DNA of 64,000 nt from positions 8,427 to 72,426 of the forward strand of contig DAOUGD010000110.1 in assembly GCA_034429475.1 (NCBI GenBank), read 5' to 3'. Shown one piece after another: positions 49,425-58,284 of the stretch; position 1 is the first letter of the stretch; every line of letters starts with the position of its first letter. The stretch comes from JAKQHY01 sp034429475. Its GTDB lineage: Bacteria > Chloroflexota > Anaerolineae > B4-G1 > SLSP01. Made by a program: the position numbers and the translations under genes. Below the pieces are notes generated by a model, which saw only the letters and a list, made by a program, of their open reading frames with translations, did not search any database and was not told the DNA's origin.

Positions 49425-52400
49425 ATGAGCGATTTAGATAAAACCAAGAAGCAGCTCATTGAAGAATTGGAAAGTTTGCGCCAGCGGAACGCCACACTGG
49501 AAGGCGAAGCGGCGCGGGAGCGTTCGGGCGGCGCGTCAGTGGGGACCAGCCTGCGCGAGAGCGAGGAACAGCAGCGGCGACTGCTCAGCGTTGTGTCCGT
49601 GGGGATGCTGGTTACCCGCATGGAAGATGGCGCGATCCTCTACCTCAATGACGCCACCGCACAACTCTTCCGGGGCAGTCTTGAAGACTTAAAAGGACAA
49701 TCTTCGATGGTCTTTTATGAAAACCCGGAAGATCGCTTGCCTCTCATCGCGGCCCTGCGCCGGGATGGTTATTTGCGCGACTACGAAGTGCGTTTCAAGC
49801 GCTTGGATGGCGACCCTTTCTGGGCGTCGTTGTCCATCCAAATCACTTCGTTTGGGGCCGAGGAAGAAGTCTTGCTCACTGTGGTTAACGACATTACCGA
49901 GCGCAAACGGATGGAGGCGGCGTTGCGCGCCAACGAAGAGCGGTATCGCCAGGTTTTCAACCGGTCGCCGGTGGGGATCTTTCAATACGATCACGATCTG
50001 CGGATTGTGGATTGTAATGAGCGTTTTGCGCAGATTCTGCAAGCTCCCCGCGAACGCTTGATCGGACTGGATATGCACCGCCTGCGCGACCAGAATGTTT
50101 TACCGGCTTTAGAAATGAGCCTGGTCGGGAAGGAGGGGCTATACGAAGGCCCTTACGCGGCCACCACCAGCAGCGCGCAAATCTGGATTACCTTGCGGAG
50201 TGCGCCGTTGCACCGGACGGCTGAAGTGTTCAGTGGGGTGGGGTTGGTGGAGGACATCACCGCGCGTAAGCAGGCAGAAGACGAAATCCGCGAGTCTGAG
50301 CAGCGGTTCCGCGACATTGTGATGAATACGGCCGGTTGGGTGTGGGAGGTCAATGCTGAAGGACAATACACCTATTGCTCCGGGCGGGTGGCAGAGATAT
50401 TGGGGTATTCGGCTGAGGAGCTCTTGGGCAAGACCCCCTTCGATTTTATGCCCCCGGAAGAAGTGACGCGCATCGCCCCCATGTTTGGCGATCTGATGTC
50501 CCGCAAGGCGAATATCGTGGACCTGGAAAACTGGAACTTCCGTAAAGATGGCACGCGTGTCTGCCTGCTCACGAGCGGGGTGGCCCTGCTGGATGAGGCC
50601 GGAAACCTGCTCGGCTATCGGGGTGTGGATACGGACATCACGGCGCAGCGGTTGGCGCAGGACGGACTCCGCCTGGCAACGGAGCAACAGCGAGCGATTC
50701 TGGAGACCATGCCGGTGGGGATTGCCATTACGAGCGTGCCCGACAACGCTGTGTTATATATAAACCCCGAGTTTACTAAAATTTTGGGCTACACCTCGGA
50801 AGCTTTGCTGAACAAGACCGTGCCGGATTTCTACTACTACGAGGAAGACAGCCGGAAAGCCTTTGAGTTGATGATAGCGCAGAATAACGTGTTGGAGAAC
50901 TACGAGATTTACGCCCGGCGGGCGGATGGCGCGCCGTGCTGGCTGTCGCTGTCGCTTAAGCCGATTGTGTACCGGGCCGACCAGACGGCGTTGCTGGCTG
51001 CGTTTACCGACATCACCGGGCGTAAGCGGATCGAGACGGAGAGTCGGCATTTCACCGCATTGATGGGGACGGCGGCGGACATCATAGGGCAAGTGGGGGC
51101 GATTCTGGACCCGGACGAACTGTTGCGGACAGTGATCCCTTTGATCAAGGAGCAGTTTGGGCTGTACTACGTTCACGTTTATACCCTGAATGAAGCGGAC
51201 GGTATGCTTACTTTGCGGGCCGGTTACGGCGAGGCGGGCCGCATCATGTTGGAGCACGGGCATAGCATCCCCCTGAGCCGTGAGCAAAGCCTGGTGGCGA
51301 CTGCCGCGCGCGCCCAGACAGTCGTGCTGGTCAACGATGTCGCCCAGAACCCTAATTTTATGTCGAACCCATTGTTGCCTGACACTCGTTCGGAGGTGGC
51401 TATCCCGGCGATCGCCGGCGGCAAAGTGTTGGGCGTTTTCGATGTGCAGCACAACGTCACGAATTATTTCAAGCAGGCAGACCTGGACGTGTTCCAAACG
51501 TTGGCGGCGCAAATCGCCAATACCCTGCAAAGCGCGGCCCTATACGAAGAAGTGCAACGCCAGCGCACCTTGTATGACGGCATCCTACAGAACTTGCCGG
51601 TGGGCGTGTGGGCCGTAGACAATCAATTTAACGTCCTGTTGGTGAACGACGCCGGGCGCGCGATGATGGGGCGGGAGATTCAATCTGGAGACGGCGGCGC
51701 TTACGTTGAATCCTATGAAGTGATCAACGTGAATACTGGCGAATTGTACGACAATACCCAATTGCCGCTGGTCAAGACGGTGACGCAGGGCGGTTCGTAT
51801 TCGGCGACGGACGCCGGGGTGCGCTGGCCCGATGGCACCATCGTTCCTCAGATGATCAATTCTGGCCCACTCCTGGACCCGCAGGGTAAGCAGGTGGGGG
51901 GCGTGGTCATTTTTGCGGATGCTACCGAACAACGCCGTATTCAGCAGGAAATTGAGCGCCAACGCGCCCTGTACGACAGCATTCTCCAGAACCTGCCGGT
52001 GGGCGTGTGGGCCGTAGACAATCAGTTCAACGTTCTGCTGGTGAACGATACTGGTCGCGCGATGATGGGCCGGGAAGTCTTGGATAAAGAGGGCGGTGCG
52101 TATGTTGAAGCCTACGACGTCATCAATGTGGCTACCGGTGAACTATACGACAATGCGCAGTTGCCGTTGGTCAAGGCCGTGACCCAAGGGGGAACGCATA
52201 CGGCGACCGACGCGGGGGTGCGTTGGCCGGATGGCACGGTGGTGCCTATGCTCATCAATGCCGGGCCGTTGCTTGACCCGCAGGGCAAACAGATGGGCGG
52301 CGTCGTCATCTTTGCCGACGCGACGGCGCAGCGGCGCGCGCAGGCCGAGATTGAGCGCCTGCTTACCGAGACGCGGGTGCGATTGGACATCAGCCAGGCG

Positions 52401-55400
52401 TTGACCGGCAACTTGAGCGAGGAGAACGTGTTGGACACCCTGATCCAGAAGGCTGGCGTGTTCCCGGAGGCGCGGGTGACCCTGAATATGCTTGACCCGC
52501 AGGCTGCGGAATTGACAACTGTATTGGTGCGCGCGGGAGCCTTTGCCAGCGGACTCCAGGCCACCATTCCGTTAGGCACACGCTTTACGACGAAGATGCT
52601 GCCGTTGATGCAACATATTGGCCCGCATACCCCCTTTATTTCGGGGAATCTGGCCAAAGATGACCGCGTTGATCCCCTAACGCGCCAGTTAACGGCTCGC
52701 CAGGGAACGGTCAGCATGGCGTTACTCCCCATTACCGCGGGGGATGAGTGGCTGGGAGTGTTCACCATTGCCGCGGGAACAGCCGATTACTTCGACGAAT
52801 ACAAGTTACACCTCTATCAGACGTTGGCGGATCAAGGGGCCGTCGCTCTGCGCACGGCCCGCTTGCGCGACGCGGTGCAGCGGAGCCTGTCTGAGACTGA
52901 CGCGCGCTTGCGGGTCAGCCAGACGTTGGCCGACGCGCAGACTGAAGCGGCCGTGTTGGATGCGATGGTCAAAGTAGCGGACTTTTACCCGCAGGCTCAA
53001 GCGTTGATTACCCTGATTGAAGAAAAAGAAGGGGAGCGTATTTTCAATGCAGTGCGCAGCGAACTGTTCGAAAGCGGTATTCCGCCGGTGTTGCAGGTAG
53101 GGATGCGCTTCTCTGTGACCGAATTTCCGTTGCTGCGGCATGTGTCGGCGGAGACGGCCCTGGTTAGCAATGAAGTCTTCGCCGATTCCCGCTTCGACGC
53201 CGGCAGTCTGGCCCTGGGGGAGCAGATGGGGGTGCATAGCTTTGCGATCTTCCCCGTAGTGAGCGGTGGCGAGTGGGTAGGAACGTTAACGGTGGCGGCC
53301 AAAGAGCCGGGGTTCTTTGATGAGCGCCGCGTTTATCTGTATCGCTCGTTGGCTGAACAAAGCGCCGTGGCGCTCCAGGCTGCGCGCTTGCGCGACCAAT
53401 TGAGCCTGACGCAGTTCTCGGTGCATCGGGGGCCGGCGGCTATCTACTGGTTGCGCCAGGACGCCAGTCTGTATGACGTGAATGAAACCGCTTGTCAGAT
53501 GTTGGGATACACGCGGGAGGAGCTGCTCTCCATTCCGCGCTTCACCGATCTGGACCCCAATTTCCCGCCGGAAGCCTGGGCGCCACACTGGACTGAGCTT
53601 AAAGAGAAGCAACGCATGGTGATTCAGTCCCAGCATCGGGCAAAGGATGGCCGCCTTATTCCGGTGGAAATTGAAGTCAATTACCTCAAATACGGCGACC
53701 AGGAATTCAACTGCGCCTTTGCCCGCGACATCACCGAGCGTTTGGCAGCGGAAGAGGAGCGTACCCGTTTGAGCGCTGTACTGGAGGCGACCAGCGACTT
53801 CGTGGGGATCGCCAGCCCTGATGGTCGGGGAGTATACTTCAACCGGGGCGCCCGCGAAATGTTGGGGCTTCCTCTGGATACCAACCCTGCTGATTACAAC
53901 ATTGCAACGATCGTCCCTGAGCGTGAAGTGGCGCGCACGATGAACGAGATCATTCCGAAGGCGATCCAGGCGGGGACATGGAGCGGCGAGAGTTTTATCA
54001 AGGCGTTGGATGGGCGCGAAATCCCGGTGTTGATGACTATCATCTCCATTAAGGACTCAGTGGGCAACCTGCGGTATCTTGCCAACGTTTCTCGCGACAT
54101 CAGTGCGATGCGCGCCGCCGAAGCCGAGCGCGCCCGGCTGAGTGCCCTGTTGGAGACCACGAGCGATTTTGTGGCCATTGGCACCGTTGCGGATGGTCGT
54201 GCGATCTACTTTAACCGGGGCGCTCGCGAAATGGCCGGCATCCCCCTTGAAGCTGATCCCGGCGAGTACTTCATCCCCACTTTCGTCCCGGATGACGAAC
54301 TCTCCAGGGTGACGCACGAAATCATCCCCACTGCACTTCAGGAAGGAACATGGAGCGGCGAGAGTGTGCTTAAAGCGTTGGATGGCCGGAATATTCCGGT
54401 CTTGATGACTATTATCCCGCTCAAGGATGCTATGGGCGAAATCCAATACTTGGCTAATGTATCCCGCGATATTACGACGCTGAAACAGGCGGAAGCCGAG
54501 CGTGCGCGCTTCACTACGCAGCTTAGCACCGCTGCCCAGATCGCCGCGCAAATCACGACCATTCTTGATCCTGATGAGCTGTTTGAGACGGTCATCCCGC
54601 TGATGAAAGAGCGGTTTGGTCTCTACCATGTCCACTTCTACGGCTTGGAAGGCGACACGTTGGTGCTCCGGGCCGGGTACGGGCGCGTGGGCAAGATCAT
54701 GAAGCAGCAGGGGTTCAAAATCCCTATGAACCGGGAGAAGAGCCTGGTGGTGCGGGCCGCCCACAGCGGTGAGATTGTGTGGGTCAACGATGTGACCCAG
54801 GAAGAAGGCTATTTGCCCAATCTGTTATTGCCCAATACGAAATCTGAGGTGGCCGTCCCGGCCATGATTGGGAGCGAAGTGTTGGGCGTCCTGGATGTCC
54901 AGGCGGATACGGTGGACGCCTTCACCTCTGCCGACCTGGACGTGTTCCGCACCCTGGTCGGGCAAATTGCCACCGCCTTTCAGAACGCGCGCGCCTTTGA
55001 GCAGCAGCGCCGGGCAGAGGTGGCGCAGCGGGAGGTGGCGGAACGGGTGCGCGCCATCTTTGAGGCCATGACTGAAGGGATCACGGTGACCAACACGCTG
55101 GGACAAATCGAAGACATGAACGAGGCAACGCTGCATTTGCATCGGTATGGCCACCGCGATGAGGTGTTGGGACGCAGCGCGATGGAGTTGTTTGCGCGCG
55201 CCGACTGGCCCCGCGCGTCACAAGGCATCCGCCAGGCGTTGGAGTCCGGGCGCAGCGTTGCTGCTGAATACAAGATGGTGCGGAAGGACGGCGCTGTCTT
55301 TGACGCCGAACAGAACTCCGCGTTGCTGCGGGATGCTGAGGGCGCCCCGGCCGGCTTTGTCTCCATCACCCGCGACATTACCGAGCGCAAGCGCGCGGAA

Positions 55401-56996
55401 GAGGCGCTGCGGCTCACGCGGGCCTCGGTAGACGCCACGGCAGCCGAAATCTTTTGGTTTACCGAGGACGGCCGGTTTACCGATGTCAATCAGACGGCCT
55501 GTGAGATGTTAGGATATACACGCGAGGAATTGCTGACGATGGGCCTCTTTGACATTGATCCCGACTTCCCCGCGGCGGCGATGGCGGGTATATCGGCGCA
55601 AATCAAATCGTCTGGTTCGTTCACCTTAACCAGCCGGCACCGCGCCAAAGATGGGCGGATCTTCCCCGTCGAGATTAACGTCTATTCCGTGCAGTTCGGC
55701 GAGCAGACGCACTTCTTCGTATTCGCGCAAGACATCACGGAACGACTACAGATCGAAAAGGAACGCGAGCGTTTCACCACCCAGTTGCGCACGGCGGCGG
55801 AAGTCTCCACGCAGGTGGGGGCCATTCTCAACCCGCAGGAACTGTTGGAACTGGTTGTCCCGTTGGTGACAGAGCGATTTGACCTCTATCATGTCCATGT
55901 GTACACACTGGATGCTGAATCACAAACGCTGCTGCTGCGTGTGGGCAGTGGGGAGGCCGGGCGCATCATGCGGGAGCGGGGACACGCGATTCCGGTAGAC
56001 CGCGAACAGAGTCTGGTGGCGCGGGTAGCGCGCACTCGGAAGGCTATCCTGGTCAACGATGTGACCAAGGCGCCGGACTTTATGCCCAACCCACTGCTGC
56101 CCGCAACCCGCTCGGAACTGGCCGTTCCACTGCTCGTGAGTGACCGGGTGTTGGGGGTGCTGGATGTGCAGGACGACGAGCCGAATCGCTTCACCCCCGG
56201 AGATATGGACGTGTTCACCACCCTGGCCGGGCAAATCGCTGCGGCCTTCTTGACGGCGACCTCTTACGACCGGGTGTTGGAAATTGATCGCCTCAAAGGC
56301 GAATTCCTCGCAAACATGAGCCACGAACTGCGCACCCCGATGAACTCCATCCTGGGCTACACCGAGGTTATGTTGATGGGTATTGACGGCGAATTGACGC
56401 CCGAAATGGAGGAGGACGTGCAGGCCATCTTCGAGAACGGCCAGCAATTGCTGCGTCTGATCAACGACATCCTCGACCTGACCAAGATTGAGGCCGGGCG
56501 CATGACCTTGACGAAGGAACTGGTGGACGTGGCCCCCATCCTGGAGGACAGCCGGGTGAACAACCTGGGTCTGCTCCACAAGCGGAAGACCAATGTGGAG
56601 ATTGTGATTGAGGCCGATGACGACCTGCCCTTTATCACTGCCGACCGCGTGCGCCTGGGACAGGTGCTTAATAACCTGGTGTCCAACGCCGTCAAATTCA
56701 CCGAAAAGGGCTTCATCTATCTGCGCGCGCACCGTATCGGCGACTCTATCGTCGTTGAAGTGGAAGACACCGGCATGGGCATGTCAAAGGAGGATCAGGG
56801 CAAGATTTTTGAGCGCTTCCGCCAGGTGGATGGCTCCAGCACGCGGCGGGCTGAAGGCACCGGCCTGGGATTGGCAATCACCCGCAGTCTGGTGCAGATG
56901 CATGGCTGGGAACTGAAATTGGAGAGCGAACTGGGGAAGGGCACCAAGTTCAGCATCTACATTCCGGTGGAAGCTGAAGGCATGGCAGCGGAATAA
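49425..56996 (+). CDS. Giant soluble histidine kinase with about 16 PAS/GAF modules
   Basis: 2523 residues. Order: short coiled coil (1-45); PAS at about 49-160, 172-284, 292-404, 419-530; GAF 546-702; PAS 716-835 and 849-968 (nearly identical tandem copies, ILQNLPVGVWAVDNQFNVLLVN); GAF 985-1145 and 1160-1325; PAS 1329-1437, 1447-1560, 1567-1685; GAF 1699-1862; PAS 1872-1988 and 2002-2107; GAF 2119-2282; HisKA with NMSHELRTPMNS (H2300 phospho-acceptor); HATPase about 2406-2517 with DTGMGMS and GTGLGLAI. No transmembrane segment, so it is cytosolic. GAFs share the pattern (V/A)LVNDV...NPLLP.TRSE(V/L)A(V/I)P. It should integrate many internal signals and phosphorylate the receivers encoded around it. 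RAGAGGTAACGC-type ribosome site (AAGAGGTAACGC) before the ATG. Confidence 0.93.
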   Translation: MSDLDKTKKQLIEELESLRQRNATLEGEAARERSGGASVGTSLRESEEQQRRLLSVVSVGMLVTRMEDGAILYLNDATAQLFRGSLEDLKGQSSMVFYENPEDRLPLIAALRRDGYLRDYEVRFKRLDGDPFWASLSIQITSFGAEEEVLLTVVNDITERKRMEAALRANEERYRQVFNRSPVGIFQYDHDLRIVDCNERFAQILQAPRERLIGLDMHRLRDQNVLPALEMSLVGKEGLYEGPYAATTSSAQIWITLRSAPLHRTAEVFSGVGLVEDITARKQAEDEIRESEQRFRDIVMNTAGWVWEVNAEGQYTYCSGRVAEILGYSAEELLGKTPFDFMPPEEVTRIAPMFGDLMSRKANIVDLENWNFRKDGTRVCLLTSGVALLDEAGNLLGYRGVDTDITAQRLAQDGLRLATEQQRAILETMPVGIAITSVPDNAVLYINPEFTKILGYTSEALLNKTVPDFYYYEEDSRKAFELMIAQNNVLENYEIYARRADGAPCWLSLSLKPIVYRADQTALLAAFTDITGRKRIETESRHFTALMGTAADIIGQVGAILDPDELLRTVIPLIKEQFGLYYVHVYTLNEADGMLTLRAGYGEAGRIMLEHGHSIPLSREQSLVATAARAQTVVLVNDVAQNPNFMSNPLLPDTRSEVAIPAIAGGKVLGVFDVQHNVTNYFKQADLDVFQTLAAQIANTLQSAALYEEVQRQRTLYDGILQNLPVGVWAVDNQFNVLLVNDAGRAMMGREIQSGDGGAYVESYEVINVNTGELYDNTQLPLVKTVTQGGSYSATDAGVRWPDGTIVPQMINSGPLLDPQGKQVGGVVIFADATEQRRIQQEIERQRALYDSILQNLPVGVWAVDNQFNVLLVNDTGRAMMGREVLDKEGGAYVEAYDVINVATGELYDNAQLPLVKAVTQGGTHTATDAGVRWPDGTVVPMLINAGPLLDPQGKQMGGVVIFADATAQRRAQAEIERLLTETRVRLDISQALTGNLSEENVLDTLIQKAGVFPEARVTLNMLDPQAAELTTVLVRAGAFASGLQATIPLGTRFTTKMLPLMQHIGPHTPFISGNLAKDDRVDPLTRQLTARQGTVSMALLPITAGDEWLGVFTIAAGTADYFDEYKLHLYQTLADQGAVALRTARLRDAVQRSLSETDARLRVSQTLADAQTEAAVLDAMVKVADFYPQAQALITLIEEKEGERIFNAVRSELFESGIPPVLQVGMRFSVTEFPLLRHVSAETALVSNEVFADSRFDAGSLALGEQMGVHSFAIFPVVSGGEWVGTLTVAAKEPGFFDERRVYLYRSLAEQSAVALQAARLRDQLSLTQFSVHRGPAAIYWLRQDASLYDVNETACQMLGYTREELLSIPRFTDLDPNFPPEAWAPHWTELKEKQRMVIQSQHRAKDGRLIPVEIEVNYLKYGDQEFNCAFARDITERLAAEEERTRLSAVLEATSDFVGIASPDGRGVYFNRGAREMLGLPLDTNPADYNIATIVPEREVARTMNEIIPKAIQAGTWSGESFIKALDGREIPVLMTIISIKDSVGNLRYLANVSRDISAMRAAEAERARLSALLETTSDFVAIGTVADGRAIYFNRGAREMAGIPLEADPGEYFIPTFVPDDELSRVTHEIIPTALQEGTWSGESVLKALDGRNIPVLMTIIPLKDAMGEIQYLANVSRDITTLKQAEAERARFTTQLSTAAQIAAQITTILDPDELFETVIPLMKERFGLYHVHFYGLEGDTLVLRAGYGRVGKIMKQQGFKIPMNREKSLVVRAAHSGEIVWVNDVTQEEGYLPNLLLPNTKSEVAVPAMIGSEVLGVLDVQADTVDAFTSADLDVFRTLVGQIATAFQNARAFEQQRRAEVAQREVAERVRAIFEAMTEGITVTNTLGQIEDMNEATLHLHRYGHRDEVLGRSAMELFARADWPRASQGIRQALESGRSVAAEYKMVRKDGAVFDAEQNSALLRDAEGAPAGFVSITRDITERKRAEEALRLTRASVDATAAEIFWFTEDGRFTDVNQTACEMLGYTREELLTMGLFDIDPDFPAAAMAGISAQIKSSGSFTLTSRHRAKDGRIFPVEINVYSVQFGEQTHFFVFAQDITERLQIEKERERFTTQLRTAAEVSTQVGAILNPQELLELVVPLVTERFDLYHVHVYTLDAESQTLLLRVGSGEAGRIMRERGHAIPVDREQSLVARVARTRKAILVNDVTKAPDFMPNPLLPATRSELAVPLLVSDRVLGVLDVQDDEPNRFTPGDMDVFTTLAGQIAAAFLTATSYDRVLEIDRLKGEFLANMSHELRTPMNSILGYTEVMLMGIDGELTPEMEEDVQAIFENGQQLLRLINDILDLTKIEAGRMTLTKELVDVAPILEDSRVNNLGLLHKRKTNVEIVIEADDDLPFITADRVRLGQVLNNLVSNAVKFTEKGFIYLRAHRIGDSIVVEVEDTGMGMSKEDQGKIFERFRQVDGSSTRRAEGTGLGLAITRSLVQMHGWELKLESELGKGTKFSIYIPVEAEGMAAE

Positions 56997-57014
56997 GCGA
57001 AAATTCCACGGCTA

Positions 57015-57064
57015 AGGATGTTTTGTCATTGCGGGCAGCCGCCCGGAATGGCAAAACATCCTTC
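57015..57064 (+). terminator. Large hairpin after the giant kinase gene
   Basis: AAGGATGTTTTGTCATT pairs with AATGGCAAAACATCCTT with one mismatch, with an inner GGGC/GCCC stem. Followed by CTTG rather than a T-run, so partial termination or RNA processing is possible. Confidence 0.55.
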
Positions 57065-57133
57065 TTGCCGGCGCTTGAAGCCGCAAGATTTGCTCAGTGG
57101 ACATACCCCAACAAGAAGGATAACGCTTGTAAC

Positions 57134-57161
57134 TTGCAGTGTCGGGCATTGAGGGGATAAT
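57134..57161 (+). promoter_or_regulatory. Putative promoter of the receiver-cyclase gene
   Basis: TTGCAG, 16 bases, GATAAT. A small palindrome, AGAAT-C-ATTCT, follows at 57163-57173. Confidence 0.5.
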
Positions 57162-57190
57162 AGAATCATTCTATCGAGCATAGTTGGTGT

Positions 57191-58264
57191 ATGAGCACAC
57201 AAGCAAAAATCCCGCGTATTGTCGTTGTTGATGATAACCCGCGTAACGTCAAGTTAGTGGTTTCCATTCTGAAGCCCACGAACTACGAAGTCTATCCAGC
57301 TTACAGTGGTAAAGAAGCCTTGGCGTTGGTGGCGGATCAGTCTCCTGACCTGATCATCCTGGACGTGTTGATGCCGGAAATGGATGGGTTTCAGGTGGCG
57401 CGGGAATTGCGGGCCAAACCCGAATCGCGCGCGATTCCCATCCTGATGCTGACGGCGCTCCAGGAGATGGAGGATAAGGTCAAAGGGTTGGAGGCCGGGG
57501 CTGACGACTTTCTTACCAAGCCCTTCAACGCAGTGGAATTATTAGCCCGTACGCGCTCGTTGTTGCGCATCAAACAGTTGCACAACGAATTGGAAGTCAA
57601 AAACGGGCTGTTGGAGTGGGTGTTGACGCATTACATTTCCAAAGAGATTGCCAGTGAAATTTTGAGCGACCCGGAGCAAAACCTGCAACTGGGCGGGCGC
57701 AGTTGCCAGGTCAGCGTGTTATTTGCGGACATTCGTGGATTTACGCATTTTGCGGAGCAGCACAAAGCGGCCCACGTTACCCAGACCTTGAATAGCATTT
57801 TCAACGTGTTAGTGCCCACCATCTTTGACAACCACGGCACGTTGGATAAATACCTGGGGGATGCCATCATGGCTTTCTACGGCGCGCCCATTCCGAGCCT
57901 GAACAGTTCCGAACAGGCGATCCGCACCGCCTGCGCGATGCAGCGGCGCTTCTCCGAGATGTACGCGCAAACGCCGGGCATCCACGATCTGGGACTGGGG
58001 GTGGGAATTTGTACCGGCGAAGCGGTGGTGGGGAACATCGGCTCAGAACAACTGATGGATTACACGGTGATCGGCAATACGCCCAACACGGCTAAACGCC
58101 TCCAGGAACACGCGCGCGCCGGCCAAATTCTCATTGATGAACACACCTATAACGAAGTCCAGAATATTATCGAGGCGCGTCCAGTGGACCCCTTGAACCT
58201 GAAGGGCCGATCCGAATTAGTGCGAGCTTACGACGTTTTTGCATTGAAAGAATGTTCAGGATAG
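57191..58264 (+). CDS. Response regulator with class III adenylate/guanylate cyclase output
   Basis: 357 residues. Receiver domain 1-125 (pocket D14/D15, phosphorylation D58, K110 in FLTKPF). A helical linker (about 128-160, VLTHYISKEIASEIL) leads to a class III cyclase domain (about 170-345). Metal aspartates are D180 (VLFADIRGF) and D224 (KYLGD). Base-specifying K220 is present, and Thr stands where class IIIa enzymes have Asp (DYTVIGNTPNTAKR), the class IIIb pattern. The transition-state Asn and Arg are in the same motif. So phosphorylation probably controls cAMP production. It lies between the giant kinase and the PLP-receiver fusion. The start is weakly supported by its ribosome site. 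Confidence 0.9.
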   Translation: MSTQAKIPRIVVVDDNPRNVKLVVSILKPTNYEVYPAYSGKEALALVADQSPDLIILDVLMPEMDGFQVARELRAKPESRAIPILMLTALQEMEDKVKGLEAGADDFLTKPFNAVELLARTRSLLRIKQLHNELEVKNGLLEWVLTHYISKEIASEILSDPEQNLQLGGRSCQVSVLFADIRGFTHFAEQHKAAHVTQTLNSIFNVLVPTIFDNHGTLDKYLGDAIMAFYGAPIPSLNSSEQAIRTACAMQRRFSEMYAQTPGIHDLGLGVGICTGEAVVGNIGSEQLMDYTVIGNTPNTAKRLQEHARAGQILIDEHTYNEVQNIIEARPVDPLNLKGRSELVRAYDVFALKECSG

Positions 58265-58284
58265 CGGGCTGAGGGTACATCGTC

